Shown here piece by piece: positions 1 through 7,809 of a DNA stretch of 26,361 bases. Every line of letters begins with the position of its first letter. Position 1 is the first letter of the stretch. The notes under the pieces are model-generated. The model was not told where the DNA came from, ran no database searches, and saw only the letters and a list, made by a program, of their open reading frames with translations. Source of the stretch: Jatrophihabitans sp. (GTDB lineage Bacteria; Actinomycetota; Actinomycetes; Mycobacteriales; Jatrophihabitantaceae); assembly GCA_004299665.1 (NCBI GenBank), contig SCQZ01000163.1, forward strand, positions 1-26,361, given 5' to 3'. A program made the translations under genes and the position numbers.

Positions 1-68
1 CCACCGAGATCGACCAGGGCGCCTACTACCTGTCGCGGGCCAACGACATCATGAACGCGATGAACTGA
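1..68 (+). CDS. C-terminal tail of an unidentified protein (partial)
   Basis: Reading from base 3, 21 codons (TEIDQGAYYLSRANDIMNAM, then N) lead to TGA at 66-68. Every one of these codons ends in G or C, as in the other genes of the window, so this is very likely the real end of a gene whose body lies upstream. I do not recognise the family from so short a tail. Its last 20 bases overlap the 3' end of the convergent fahA gene, so the two genes run tail to tail with no room for a terminator between them. Confidence 0.6.
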   Translation, partial: TEIDQGAYYLSRANDIMNAMN

Positions 69-1245
69 TCCGACCGCGGACCTCGCCCAGGGCGATCGGG
101 CCGTGCGGCCCGGGCGCGGTGGCGGTCAGCACCACCTCGTCGCCGTCCTGCAAGAAGCTGCGGTGCGACCCGTCCGCGAGGCGGACCGGTTCGCTGCCGG
201 CCCAGGTGAGTTCGAGCAGGCAGCCCCGCTGGCCCTGCTCGGGGCCGCTCACGGTGCCCGAGGCGTACAGGTCGCCGGTGCGCAGGTGCGCGCCGTTCAC
301 CGTCATGTGGGCCAGCATCTGCGCCGGCGTCCAGTACATCGCCGCGAAGGGCGGGCGGGAGATCACCGTGCCGTTCAGCTCGACCGTCAACGTGAGGTCG
401 AGACCATAAGGTCGGTCCGAGTCGTCCAGGTAGGGCAGCGGAGCAGGGTCGCGCGGGGGCGGGGCGACCCACGCCGCGGACAGTGCCTCCAACGGCGTGA
501 TCCAGGCGGCCAGCGAGGTGGCGAACGACTTGCCGAGGAACGGCCCGAGCGGCACGTACTCCCAGGCCTGGATGTCGCGGGCGGACCAGTCGTTGAGCAG
601 CGCGAGGCCGAAGACGTGCTCGGTGAAGGCGCGCACCGGCACCGGCCGGTTCGGCGGCGACGGCGTCCCCACGACGAAGGCGACCTCGGCCTCGATGTCC
701 AGCCGCCGCGACGGGCCGAACCGGACGGTGCCGTCCGGGTCACGCGCCTGCCCGGCGGGGCGCACCACGTCGGTACCGGACACGACGACGGTGCCGGACC
801 GGCCGTGGTAACCGATCGGCAGGTGCTTCCAGTTGGGTGTCAGCGCCGCGCCGTCGGGCCGGAAGATCCGCCCGACGTTGGTGGCGTGGTGCTCGGAGGC
901 GTAGAAGTCGACGTAGTCGGCCACCGTGAACGGCAACACCGGGCTCACCTGCGCCAACGGCAGCAGCAGCGGTTCGACGCGAGTACGCTGCGCGCCGTCG
1001 GTCAGCATCGCGGTGAGCGCGGCCCGCACCTCGCGCCACACCCGCGGACCGGCCGCGAGGAACGCATCCAGCGTCCCGGCGGCGAAGACGGCGTCGAACC
1101 CGCCGAGGGCGGTCAGGTCGAGAACCTGCTCGCCGATCCGGGCCGCCGCGACCTGCCGGCCGTCGGTGGTGCGCACCGCGCCGTACGGCAGGTTGTCCAG
1201 GCCCCACGGATCGTCGTCGGCCAGCCTCAGCCAGCAGCGGGTCAC
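49..1245 (-). CDS. fahA: Fumarylacetoacetase (fumarylacetoacetate hydrolase)
   Basis: The enzyme hydrolyses fumarylacetoacetate to fumarate and acetoacetate, the last step of tyrosine/homogentisate breakdown, in the cytoplasm. The product is 398 residues, near the usual 400-420. The N-terminal FAH domain covers about residues 1-105 and the catalytic FAA_hydrolase domain the rest. By comparison with mouse FAH, the calcium ligands correspond to D113 (in DYVDFYASEHHATNVG), E185 and E187 (RLDIEAEVAF) and D219 (LLNDWSARD). H120 corresponds to the catalytic His, and R223, Q226 and K239 to the other active-site residues. The start is GTG at 1243-1245, which overlaps the stop of the upstream gene (GTGA) and implies translational coupling; longer in-frame extensions lie inside that gene. 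The protein ends GEVRGRI followed by SSSRS, and this short tail is encoded where the gene overlaps the convergent neighbour. It is the last gene of the gltA-hmgA-unknown-fahA operon. Confidence 0.95.
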   Translation of the reverse strand: MTRCWLRLADDDPWGLDNLPYGAVRTTDGRQVAAARIGEQVLDLTALGGFDAVFAAGTLDAFLAAGPRVWREVRAALTAMLTDGAQRTRVEPLLLPLAQVSPVLPFTVADYVDFYASEHHATNVGRIFRPDGAALTPNWKHLPIGYHGRSGTVVVSGTDVVRPAGQARDPDGTVRFGPSRRLDIEAEVAFVVGTPSPPNRPVPVRAFTEHVFGLALLNDWSARDIQAWEYVPLGPFLGKSFATSLAAWITPLEALSAAWVAPPPRDPAPLPYLDDSDRPYGLDLTLTVELNGTVISRPPFAAMYWTPAQMLAHMTVNGAHLRTGDLYASGTVSGPEQGQRGCLLELTWAGSEPVRLADGSHRSFLQDGDEVVLTATAPGPHGPIALGEVRGRISSSRS

Positions 1246-2084
1246 CGCGCCGTCACCAGCCCCATCGCCACCAGGTCGGCGATCGGCTCGTCGATGCTGC
1301 AGGTGCCGAACGAGCAGAACATCGCACGGACGGCGGCCACGTCCCGGTCGGTCAGGGCCCGCACCTGCGACTGGACGGACAGCGGGTCGGTGTCGGCGAG
1401 CACTGCGGCCGTGGCGGCCGCGTTCCCGGTCGCGGCGGCCACCCGGGCTGCGAGGGCGACGTTCAGGAAGCCGTGGTGCTCGAACCCGGTCGCCTCGTCG
1501 CGGTGCCGCACCGCGTTGTGCAGGCCCGCGGTGCACTTGAACTGCAACCGCTCGGCGGCGCAGGCGACGATCGGGACCGCGAGGTGCGCCTCGGAGGAGA
1601 AGGCGTCGATCGAGGTGCCCCCGGTGCGCAGCTTCAGCCGCAACCGGGCGCGGCCGAGGTCGTGGACGGTCCGGTCGTCGACCGCGCCGACCGGCACCTC
1701 CAGGTAGCACGGCACGCCCCCGGCGACGAACGGCTCGAGGGCGGACATCGCGGCCGGCAGCGAGGCGTTCTTCAGCGGCACCTCGAGCGCCTGCAGGCTC
1801 ACCTGGGTCAGCCCCGCGAGCCTGGCGCGCAGCCGGCCGAGTTCCCCGATCCCGTCGGACACCACCGCGGCCACCGGCAGCGGCGCCAGCCCCAGCGCCT
1901 GCGCCTGGGCGGCGAGCTGGTCCAGCCAGCGCGCGTTACAGACGAACGGGCCGACCGTGTCGGCGTACCAGGCCAACCGGTGGCGCGCGTGCTGGCGCAG
2001 CGCGGCGGGCATCTTCAGGTCCGCCGGCGGGAACATCGCGGCGTCGTCGAACAGTGCGGCGTACAGGGCCGTCGTGTCCGTCAT
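1242..2084 (-). CDS. Conserved protein of unknown function between hmgA and fahA
   Basis: This 280-residue protein has no function I can assign. It begins with a characteristic LFDDAAMFPPADLKMPAAL stretch. It later shows a series of short hydrophobic strands each followed by charged residues (VSLQALEVPL, CYLEVPVG, RLKLRTGG, VPIVACA, then FKCTAGLHNAVRH and GFEHHGFLNV), a rhythm suggesting a beta/alpha barrel. There is no signal peptide or membrane segment. Its ATG overlaps the hmgA stop (ATGA) and its stop overlaps the fahA start (GTGA), so the three proteins are very probably made together. Homogentisate breakdown needs a maleylacetoacetate isomerase between HmgA and FahA. The classical isomerase is a glutathione-dependent GST-fold protein, and actinobacteria generally lack glutathione. 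By position this gene is a candidate for that step or an accessory to it. That is inference from context only; it resembles neither the GST-fold isomerases nor the DinB-fold mycothiol-dependent maleylpyruvate isomerase. Confidence 0.85.
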   Translation of the reverse strand: MTDTTALYAALFDDAAMFPPADLKMPAALRQHARHRLAWYADTVGPFVCNARWLDQLAAQAQALGLAPLPVAAVVSDGIGELGRLRARLAGLTQVSLQALEVPLKNASLPAAMSALEPFVAGGVPCYLEVPVGAVDDRTVHDLGRARLRLKLRTGGTSIDAFSSEAHLAVPIVACAAERLQFKCTAGLHNAVRHRDEATGFEHHGFLNVALAARVAAATGNAAATAAVLADTDPLSVQSQVRALTDRDVAAVRAMFCSFGTCSIDEPIADLVAMGLVTAR

Positions 2085-3286
2085 GACCCCCCGGCGGGGC
2101 CGCGGCCGGACCACGACCAGGCGTAGCGGCCGTCGTCGCAGGCCCGGCCGCCCTCGCCCAGCCGCAGCGGGCGGAAGGTGTCGACCATGACCGCCAGTTC
2201 GTCGAAGAAGTCCACGCCGATGGATCGTTCGTACGCATCGGGCTGCGGGCCGTGCGAGTGCCCGCCGGGGTGCAGGCTGACCGACCCCAGCCCGATGCCC
2301 GAGCCCTTGCGGGCCTCGTAGTCGCCGCCGCAGTAGAACATCACCTCGTCGGAGTCGACGTTGGCGTGGTAGTACGGCACCGGGATCGACAGCGGGTGGT
2401 AGTCCACCTTGCGCGGCACGAAGTTGCACACGACGAAGTTCGTGCCCTCGAACACCTGGTGCGCCGGCGGCGGCTGGTGCACCTTGCCGGTGATCGGCAT
2501 GAAGTCCTCGACGTTGAACGTGTACGGGTACAGGCACCCGTCCCAGCCGAGCACGTCGAACGGGTGGTGCGGCACCACGTGGACGCTGCCCGCGATCCCG
2601 GACGGCCCGGAGCCGCGGTGCTTGACGTATACCTCGACGTCGGTGTCCTCCCGCTGCGGCGGCTCGCCCGGGCCGTGCAGGTCCCGCTCGCAGAACGGGG
2701 CGTGCTCGAGCAACTGCCCGAACCGCGACAGGTAGCGGCGCGCCGGGGCGATGTGCGAGTTGCCCTCGATCGCGTAAGCCCGGACCCGGCCGTCGGGCAG
2801 CCACCGGTGGGTGGTGGCCCGTGGCAGCAGCACGTAGTCGCCGGTGCGGAACGCCAGCGGCCCGAACACCGTCTCGACGACGCCGGAACCCTCTTCGACA
2901 TACACGCACTCGTCACCGATCGCGTTGCGGTACAGCGGCGAGGGCGCCGCCCCCAGCACGTAGCACAGCCGCACGTCGTCGTTGCCCAGCACCAGCCGCC
3001 GCCCGGTCACCAGATCGACCTCGGAAGCGGCACCGTCGGCGAACAGGTCGTGCAGCCTCAGGTGCCGCGGCAGCAGCGGCTCGTTCGGGACGGTCGAGGT
3101 GTCCGGTAGCTGCCACCGCCGCACGTCCACCAGCGCCGACGGGATGAACCGGTGGTACAGCAGCGAGGAGTCCGAGACGAACCCCTCCTCACCCATCAGC
3201 TCCTCGTACAGCAGCCGGCCGGACGAGTCCCGGTGCTGGGTATGGCGCTTGGGCGGGATCGGGCCGCGGACCTGGTAGTAGGCCAT
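2081..3286 (-). CDS. hmgA: Homogentisate 1,2-dioxygenase
   Basis: The enzyme opens the ring of homogentisate with O2 to give maleylacetoacetate, using non-haem Fe(II), in the cytoplasm. The product is 401 residues with two cupin-like halves. The expected C-terminal iron site is visible: H307 (PYYHANVDSDEVMFY), E314, and H345 in HSHGPQPD, which matches the THGPD region of the human enzyme. The His-to-Glu spacing is seven rather than six residues if E314 is the ligand; D313 sits at the classical position. The protein is shorter than the roughly 430-445 residue proteobacterial and human enzymes, so it belongs to a divergent branch, and a related ring-cleaving dioxygenase is a less likely alternative. 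It starts 7 nt after the gltA stop with only a weak ribosome binding site, which suggests coupling to gltA, and its stop overlaps the next start (ATGA). Confidence 0.88.
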   Translation of the reverse strand: MAYYQVRGPIPPKRHTQHRDSSGRLLYEELMGEEGFVSDSSLLYHRFIPSALVDVRRWQLPDTSTVPNEPLLPRHLRLHDLFADGAASEVDLVTGRRLVLGNDDVRLCYVLGAAPSPLYRNAIGDECVYVEEGSGVVETVFGPLAFRTGDYVLLPRATTHRWLPDGRVRAYAIEGNSHIAPARRYLSRFGQLLEHAPFCERDLHGPGEPPQREDTDVEVYVKHRGSGPSGIAGSVHVVPHHPFDVLGWDGCLYPYTFNVEDFMPITGKVHQPPPAHQVFEGTNFVVCNFVPRKVDYHPLSIPVPYYHANVDSDEVMFYCGGDYEARKGSGIGLGSVSLHPGGHSHGPQPDAYERSIGVDFFDELAVMVDTFRPLRLGEGGRACDDGRYAWSWSGRGPAGGS

Positions 3287-3293
3287 CGGTGGC

Positions 3294-4589
3294 CTAGCGC
3301 TTCTCCATGGGGACGAAGTCCCGCTCGACGGGGCCGGTGTAGAGCTGGCGCGGCCTGCCGATCCGCGTCTCCTTGTCGTTGATCATCTCGTGCCACTGGG
3401 CGATCCAGCCCGGGAGCCGCCCGATCGCGAACAGGACGGTGAACATCTTGGTCGGGAAGCCCATCGCCCGGTAGAGCAGCCCGGTGTAGAAGTCGACATT
3501 CGGGTACAGCTTGCGCGAGACGAAGTAGTCGTCGGACAGCGCGACGCTCTCGAGTTCCATCGCGATGTCGAGCAGGTCGTCGCGCTTGCCCATCTTCGAC
3601 AGCAGCTCGTCGGCGGTCGCCTTGATGATCTTGGCGCGGGGGTCGTAGTTCTTGTAGACGCGGTGCCCGAAGCCCATCAGCTTGACGCCCGCCTGCTTGT
3701 TCTTGACCTTCGTGACGAAGTCCTGGACGTTGCCGTGGTCGTTCTTGATCGTGTCGAGCATCTCGAGGACGGCCTGGTTGGCCCCGCCGTGCAGCGGCCC
3801 GAACAACGCGTTGATGCCGGCCGAGACCGAGGCGAACAGGTTGGCCTGCGACGAGCCCACCAGCCGGACGGTCGAGGTGGAACAGTTCTGCTCGTGGTCG
3901 GCGTGCAAGGTGAACAGCAGGTCCAGCGCGCGCACCACCGTCGGGTCCGCCTCGTACGGCTCGGCCGGGAAGCCGAAGGTCATCCGCAGGAAGTTTTCGA
4001 CCAGGCCCAGCGAGTTGTCCGGGTACAGGAACGGCTGCCCCACCGACTTCTTGTAGGCATATGCGGCGATCGTCGGCAGCTTGGCCAGCAGCCGCACCGT
4101 CGACAGCTCGACGTGGTCGGGGTTGAACGGGTCGAGCGAGTCCTGGTAGAAGGTCGACAGCGCGGACACGGCCGAGGACAGCACGGGCATCGGGTGGGCG
4201 TCCGGCGGGAATCCCTCGAAGAACCGCTTGAGGTCCTCGTGCAGCAGGGTGTGACGGCGGATCTTGCCCTCGAACTCGGCGAGCTCGTCCGCGTTCGGCA
4301 ATTCGCCGTAGATCAACAGGTAGCTGGTCTCCAGGAAGCTCGACTGCTCGGCGACCTGCTCGATCGGGTAGCCCCGGTAGCGCAGGATGCCGGCGTCACC
4401 GTCGATGTAGGTGATGGCCGACGCGCAGGAGGCGGTGTTGGCGAAGCCGGGGTCGTAGGTTACCAGGCCGGTGCTGGACAGGAGCTTGCTGATGTCCGCG
4501 CCGCTCGCACCGTCGCTCGCGCCGCGGACCGGGAGTTCGAGCGGATCGTGTCCGCTCGCGGTGAGTACGACAGGCTGCTGGTTCGACAT
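3294..4589 (-). CDS. gltA: Citrate synthase, type II (hexameric-type)
   Basis: The enzyme condenses acetyl-CoA with oxaloacetate to citrate at the entry of the TCA cycle. The product is 431 residues, close to E. coli GltA (427). Residues matching the E. coli active-site set are present with a small offset: H229 (TLHADHEQN), H267 (GPLHGGANQ), H309 (GFGHRVYKNYDPRAK) and D366 (YPNVDFYTG). The start is ATG at 4587-4589, preceded by AAGGGGAG (4598-4605) with an 8-nt gap, a strong ribosome binding site. It is the first gene of the minus-strand operon and hmgA follows after 7 nt. Homogentisate breakdown yields fumarate and acetoacetate (then acetyl-CoA), so co-transcription with citrate synthase would help route these carbons into the TCA cycle; that link is inferred. 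Confidence 0.97.
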   Translation of the reverse strand: MSNQQPVVLTASGHDPLELPVRGASDGASGADISKLLSSTGLVTYDPGFANTASCASAITYIDGDAGILRYRGYPIEQVAEQSSFLETSYLLIYGELPNADELAEFEGKIRRHTLLHEDLKRFFEGFPPDAHPMPVLSSAVSALSTFYQDSLDPFNPDHVELSTVRLLAKLPTIAAYAYKKSVGQPFLYPDNSLGLVENFLRMTFGFPAEPYEADPTVVRALDLLFTLHADHEQNCSTSTVRLVGSSQANLFASVSAGINALFGPLHGGANQAVLEMLDTIKNDHGNVQDFVTKVKNKQAGVKLMGFGHRVYKNYDPRAKIIKATADELLSKMGKRDDLLDIAMELESVALSDDYFVSRKLYPNVDFYTGLLYRAMGFPTKMFTVLFAIGRLPGWIAQWHEMINDKETRIGRPRQLYTGPVERDFVPMEKR

Positions 4590-4620
4590 GTCTTCTGCTC
4601 CCCTTGGTCTGGTCTCCTCG

Positions 4621-4649
4621 ACCCTACTGCGTCCTGCTGGGCGCCGAAC
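4621..4649 (-). promoter_or_regulatory. Candidate promoter of the gltA-hmgA-fahA operon
   Basis: On the minus strand GTTCGG (4644-4649) and TAGGGT (4621-4626) are separated by 17 nt. The -10 fits the actinobacterial TANNNT pattern, while the -35 is weak. Transcription would start near 4614, giving a leader of about 25 nt that contains the AAGGGGAG ribosome binding site. It lies in the 104-nt divergent gap between gltA and the phosphoglucomutase gene. Confidence 0.35.
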
Positions 4650-4693
4650 CGACGGTGTTGCGCCGTTCGGGACGGCTGGGAAGGGTGGGGGAC

Positions 4694-5416
4694 ATGCTCG
4701 GTCTGCCCGATTCCGTCACGGCCTGCCTGTTCGACCTGGACGGCGTGCTCACCGACACCGCGTCGGTGCATCGCGCCGCGTGGAAGGACACCTTCGACCC
4801 GGTCCTCGCCGCTCGCGGGCTGGCGGAGTTCACCGCCGAGGACTACGCGGACTTCGTCGACGGCAAGCCGCGCGCGGACGGTGTGCGCGACTTCCTGCGC
4901 TCGCGCGGCATCGACCTGCCGGACGGGTCCGCGGACGACGCCCCGGACGCCATGACCGTGTACGGCGTGGGGAACCGCAAGAACGACCTGCTGCTGGCCC
5001 GCATCCGGCGCGACGGTGTCAGGGTGTACGAGGGCTCGCGGCGTTACCTGCAGGCGGCGCGTGCGGCCGGCCTGCACCGCGTCGTCGTCTCCTCCAGCGC
5101 GAACACCGCACAGGTGCTCGACGTGACCGGGCTGGCGCGGCTCGTCGAGGGGCGGGTGGACGGCGTGACGCTGCGGGAACGTCACCTCGCCGGCAAGCCG
5201 GCGCCGGACTCCTTCCTCGCCGCCGCCGCGCTGCTCGCCGTCCCCCCGCCGCAGGCGGCGGTGTTCGAGGACGCGCTCGCCGGCGTCGCCGCAGGTGCCG
5301 CGGGGGGCTTCGGCGCCGTGGTGGGCGTCAACCGGATCGACGACGCGCACGGCGCGGCGCTCGAGGAGCACGGCGCGACCGTCGTCGTCCGCGATCTCGC
5401 GGAGCTGCTCGCATGA
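4694..5416 (+). CDS. pgmB: Beta-phosphoglucomutase (HAD superfamily)
   Basis: The enzyme interconverts beta-glucose 1-phosphate and glucose 6-phosphate through an aspartyl-phosphate. The product is 240 residues. The HAD catalytic pair is D14 and D16 in CLFDLDGVLTDTA, with D14 the nucleophile and D16 the acid/base. The cap has the family's VDGKPR and GNRKND motifs, followed by VVSSSANT (motif II), GKPAPDSFL with the motif III Lys, and VFEDALAGVAAG (motif IV acids). ATG 4694 was chosen because it places the first motif 13 residues in and follows a purine-rich AAGGGTGGGG. A further 30 in-frame codons upstream carry no family motif and run into the promoter region. Its stop overlaps the start of the GH65 gene (ATGA), so the two are translationally coupled and act in sequence. 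Confidence 0.93.
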   Translation: MLGLPDSVTACLFDLDGVLTDTASVHRAAWKDTFDPVLAARGLAEFTAEDYADFVDGKPRADGVRDFLRSRGIDLPDGSADDAPDAMTVYGVGNRKNDLLLARIRRDGVRVYEGSRRYLQAARAAGLHRVVVSSSANTAQVLDVTGLARLVEGRVDGVTLRERHLAGKPAPDSFLAAAALLAVPPPQAAVFEDALAGVAAGAAGGFGAVVGVNRIDDAHGAALEEHGATVVVRDLAELLA

Positions 5417-7761
5417 TCCCCGAGCGGCGCTTCCCCGCCGACCCTTGGCAGGTCAGCGAGAACGACCTGGACCTGGAGGCCCTGGCCCAGTCGGAGTCGA
5501 TCTTCGCGCTGTCCAACGGGCACATCGGCGTGCGCGGCAACCTGGACGAGGGCGATCCCCATGGCATTCCCGGGACCTATCTCAACTCGTTCTACGAGGT
5601 GCGGCCGCTGCCGTACGCGGAGGCGGGCTACGGCTTCCCGGAGACCGGCCAGACCGTCCTGAACGTCACGAACGGCAAGCTCATCCGGCTGCTTGTCGAC
5701 GACGAGCCGCTCGACCTCCGGTACGGCTGCGTGCACGAGCACCGGCGCGTCCTGGACCTGCGCGCCGGCGTGCTGCGCCGCTCGCTGCTGTGGGAGACAC
5801 CGGCGGGGGAGCGCGTCCGGGTGCGGTCCACGCGACTGGTGTCGCTGACGCAGCGCAGCATCCTCGCGATCCGGTACTCGGTGCAGGCCGTCGACGTGCC
5901 GGTGCGGGTCGTGGCCCAGTCCGAACTCGTCGCGAACGAGGAGATGCCGTCCCAGTCGAACGACCCGCGCGTCGCGGCGGTGCTCGAGCATCCGCTGTAC
6001 CCGGTGGAGCAGTTCGGCCGTGGCACCCAGGCGATGCTGATGCACCGCACCGACCGCAGCGGGCTGCGGGTCGCGGCGGCCATGGATCACGTGGTCGGCG
6101 CCGACACGATCCGGGAGATGACCGTGCACGAGGACTGGGCACGGCTGACGATCGGCGCGATGCTCGAGCCGGGCGAACGGCTCGACCTGGTCAAGATCGT
6201 CGGGTACGGGTGGTCGGGCCGGCGGACGGTGCCGGCGTTGCGCGACCAGGTCGAGGCTGCCGTCGTCGCGGCCGTCCGCACCGGATGGGAGCAGCTCGTC
6301 GCGGACCAGAAGGCGGCACTGGACGTCTTCTGGCAGGGTGCCGATGTCGAGATCGAGGGGGACGACTCGCTGCAACAGGCCGTGCGGTTCGGCCTGTTCC
6401 ACACCTTCCAGGCCGGCGCGCGCGCCGAGCGGCGTGCCATCCCGGCGAAGGGGCTGACCGGGCCGGGCTACGACGGCCACGCGTTCTGGGACACCGAGAT
6501 GTTCGTGCTCCCCGTCCTCACGGCGACCGCGCCGCACGCGGCGGCGGACGCGCTGATGTGGCGGCACTCCACCCTGGACCTCGCCCGGGAGCGGGCGGCG
6601 ACGCTCAACCTGCGCGGCGCCTGTTTCCCGTGGCGCACCATCCGCGGGCAGGAGTGTTCCGGGTACTGGCCGGCGGGGACCGCGGCGATGCACGTCAACG
6701 CGGACATCGCCGAGGCGTGCGAACGCTACCTGCGCTGGACCCATGACCGCGACTTCGACCGTGACATCGCGCTGCCGATCCTCCTCGAGACGGCCCGGCT
6801 GTGGATCTCCCTCGGCTACGTCGGCCAGGACGGGTGCTGGCATCTCGACGGCGTCACCGGGCCGGACGAGTACAGCGCGATCTGCGACGACAACGTCTAC
6901 ACGAACCTGATGGCGGCGCGGAACCTCGCCGCTGCCGCCCGCTCGGCCCGGCGGTGGCCGGTCGAGGCGGAGGTGCTCGGGGTGACCGAGGCCGAGATCG
7001 CCGCGTGGGAGGGCGCCGCGGACCGTGTCGCGGTCCCGTACGACCGGGACCGACGGGTGCACGAGCAGGCCCGCGGGTACACCGCCCGCGAGCGCTGGTC
7101 CTTCGAGGACGGGCAGCGTTACCCCCTGATGCTGCACGCGCCCTACTTCGACATCTACCGCAAGCAGGTGATCAAGCAGGCCGACCTGCTGCTCGCGATG
7201 CACTGGTGCGGGGACGCGTTCAGTGATGAGGACAAGGCCCGCGCGTTCGCGTACTACGAGCCGCTGACGGTCCGCGACTCGTCGCTGTCGGCCTGTACCC
7301 AGGCCGTCCTCGCGGCCGAGGTGGGGCAGTTGGACCTCGCGTTGGACTACACGGCCGAGGCGGCGCTGATGGACCTGCACGACCTCGAGCACAATGCGCG
7401 GGACGGGCTGCACATCGCCTCGCTCGCCGGCACCTGGCTGGCGATCGTCGCCGGATTCGGCGGGATGCGCGACCACGGCGACCGGCTGTCCTTCCGGCCC
7501 CAACTCGCCCCCGGCTGGCGGCGGTTCCGCTTCCGGGTGCGGTGGCGCGGCGCACGGATCGAGGTCGAGCTCGCCGGTGAGACGGTGACGTACACGGCGT
7601 TCGAGACCGACGGCGAGCCGGTCGGGATCGACCATTGCGGCCGGCCCGTGCGCCTGACCGAGGCCGAGCCGCAGGTGCGCTCGCTGCAGTACGCGAAGCC
7701 GCTGACCGACCGGCCGGCACAGCCGCCGGGCCGCGCGCCGAACCGCGCCCGCAGCGGCTGA
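5413..7761 (+). CDS. Glycoside hydrolase family 65 protein, probable maltose/trehalose/kojibiose phosphorylase
   Basis: GH65 phosphorylases split alpha-glucosyl disaccharides with phosphate, giving beta-glucose 1-phosphate and glucose. The product is 782 residues, typical of the family. It has an N-terminal beta-sandwich (about 1-280), an (alpha/alpha)6 barrel (about 320-690), and a short C-terminal beta domain. The general acid is E486 in GVTGPDEYSAICDDN, equivalent to E487 of Lactobacillus brevis maltose phosphorylase. Other family marks are GHAFWDTEMFVLP, KQVIKQADLL and the phosphate-binding DSSLSAC segment. The start ATG overlaps the stop of pgmB, whose product uses beta-glucose 1-phosphate, which supports a phosphorylase over a hydrolase. 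In mycobacteria a HAD and a GH65 domain occur fused (OtsB1-type). A GH65 trehalase-like hydrolase cannot be excluded, and the exact disaccharide cannot be read from sequence. No signal peptide is seen, so it is cytoplasmic. The last 20 or so residues are a Pro/Arg-rich tail. Confidence 0.92.
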   Translation: MIPERRFPADPWQVSENDLDLEALAQSESIFALSNGHIGVRGNLDEGDPHGIPGTYLNSFYEVRPLPYAEAGYGFPETGQTVLNVTNGKLIRLLVDDEPLDLRYGCVHEHRRVLDLRAGVLRRSLLWETPAGERVRVRSTRLVSLTQRSILAIRYSVQAVDVPVRVVAQSELVANEEMPSQSNDPRVAAVLEHPLYPVEQFGRGTQAMLMHRTDRSGLRVAAAMDHVVGADTIREMTVHEDWARLTIGAMLEPGERLDLVKIVGYGWSGRRTVPALRDQVEAAVVAAVRTGWEQLVADQKAALDVFWQGADVEIEGDDSLQQAVRFGLFHTFQAGARAERRAIPAKGLTGPGYDGHAFWDTEMFVLPVLTATAPHAAADALMWRHSTLDLARERAATLNLRGACFPWRTIRGQECSGYWPAGTAAMHVNADIAEACERYLRWTHDRDFDRDIALPILLETARLWISLGYVGQDGCWHLDGVTGPDEYSAICDDNVYTNLMAARNLAAAARSARRWPVEAEVLGVTEAEIAAWEGAADRVAVPYDRDRRVHEQARGYTARERWSFEDGQRYPLMLHAPYFDIYRKQVIKQADLLLAMHWCGDAFSDEDKARAFAYYEPLTVRDSSLSACTQAVLAAEVGQLDLALDYTAEAALMDLHDLEHNARDGLHIASLAGTWLAIVAGFGGMRDHGDRLSFRPQLAPGWRRFRFRVRWRGARIEVELAGETVTYTAFETDGEPVGIDHCGRPVRLTEAEPQVRSLQYAKPLTDRPAQPPGRAPNRARSG

Positions 7762-7767
7762 TCGACC

Positions 7768-7793
7768 GCGGATCGTGGTCGCTCCACGACCGC
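7768..7793. terminator. Hairpin between two convergent genes
   Basis: The arm GCGG-A-TCGTGG (7768-7778) pairs with CCACGACCGC (7784-7793) around a 5-nt loop, giving ten G/C-rich pairs with one bulged A. It lies in the 48-nt gap between the stop of the GH65 gene and the stop of the convergent thioesterase gene. It is positioned to end transcription from both sides. There is no T-tract, which is usual for actinobacterial terminators. Confidence 0.55.
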
Positions 7794-7809
7794 TACTCGC
7801 AGCCGGCCG

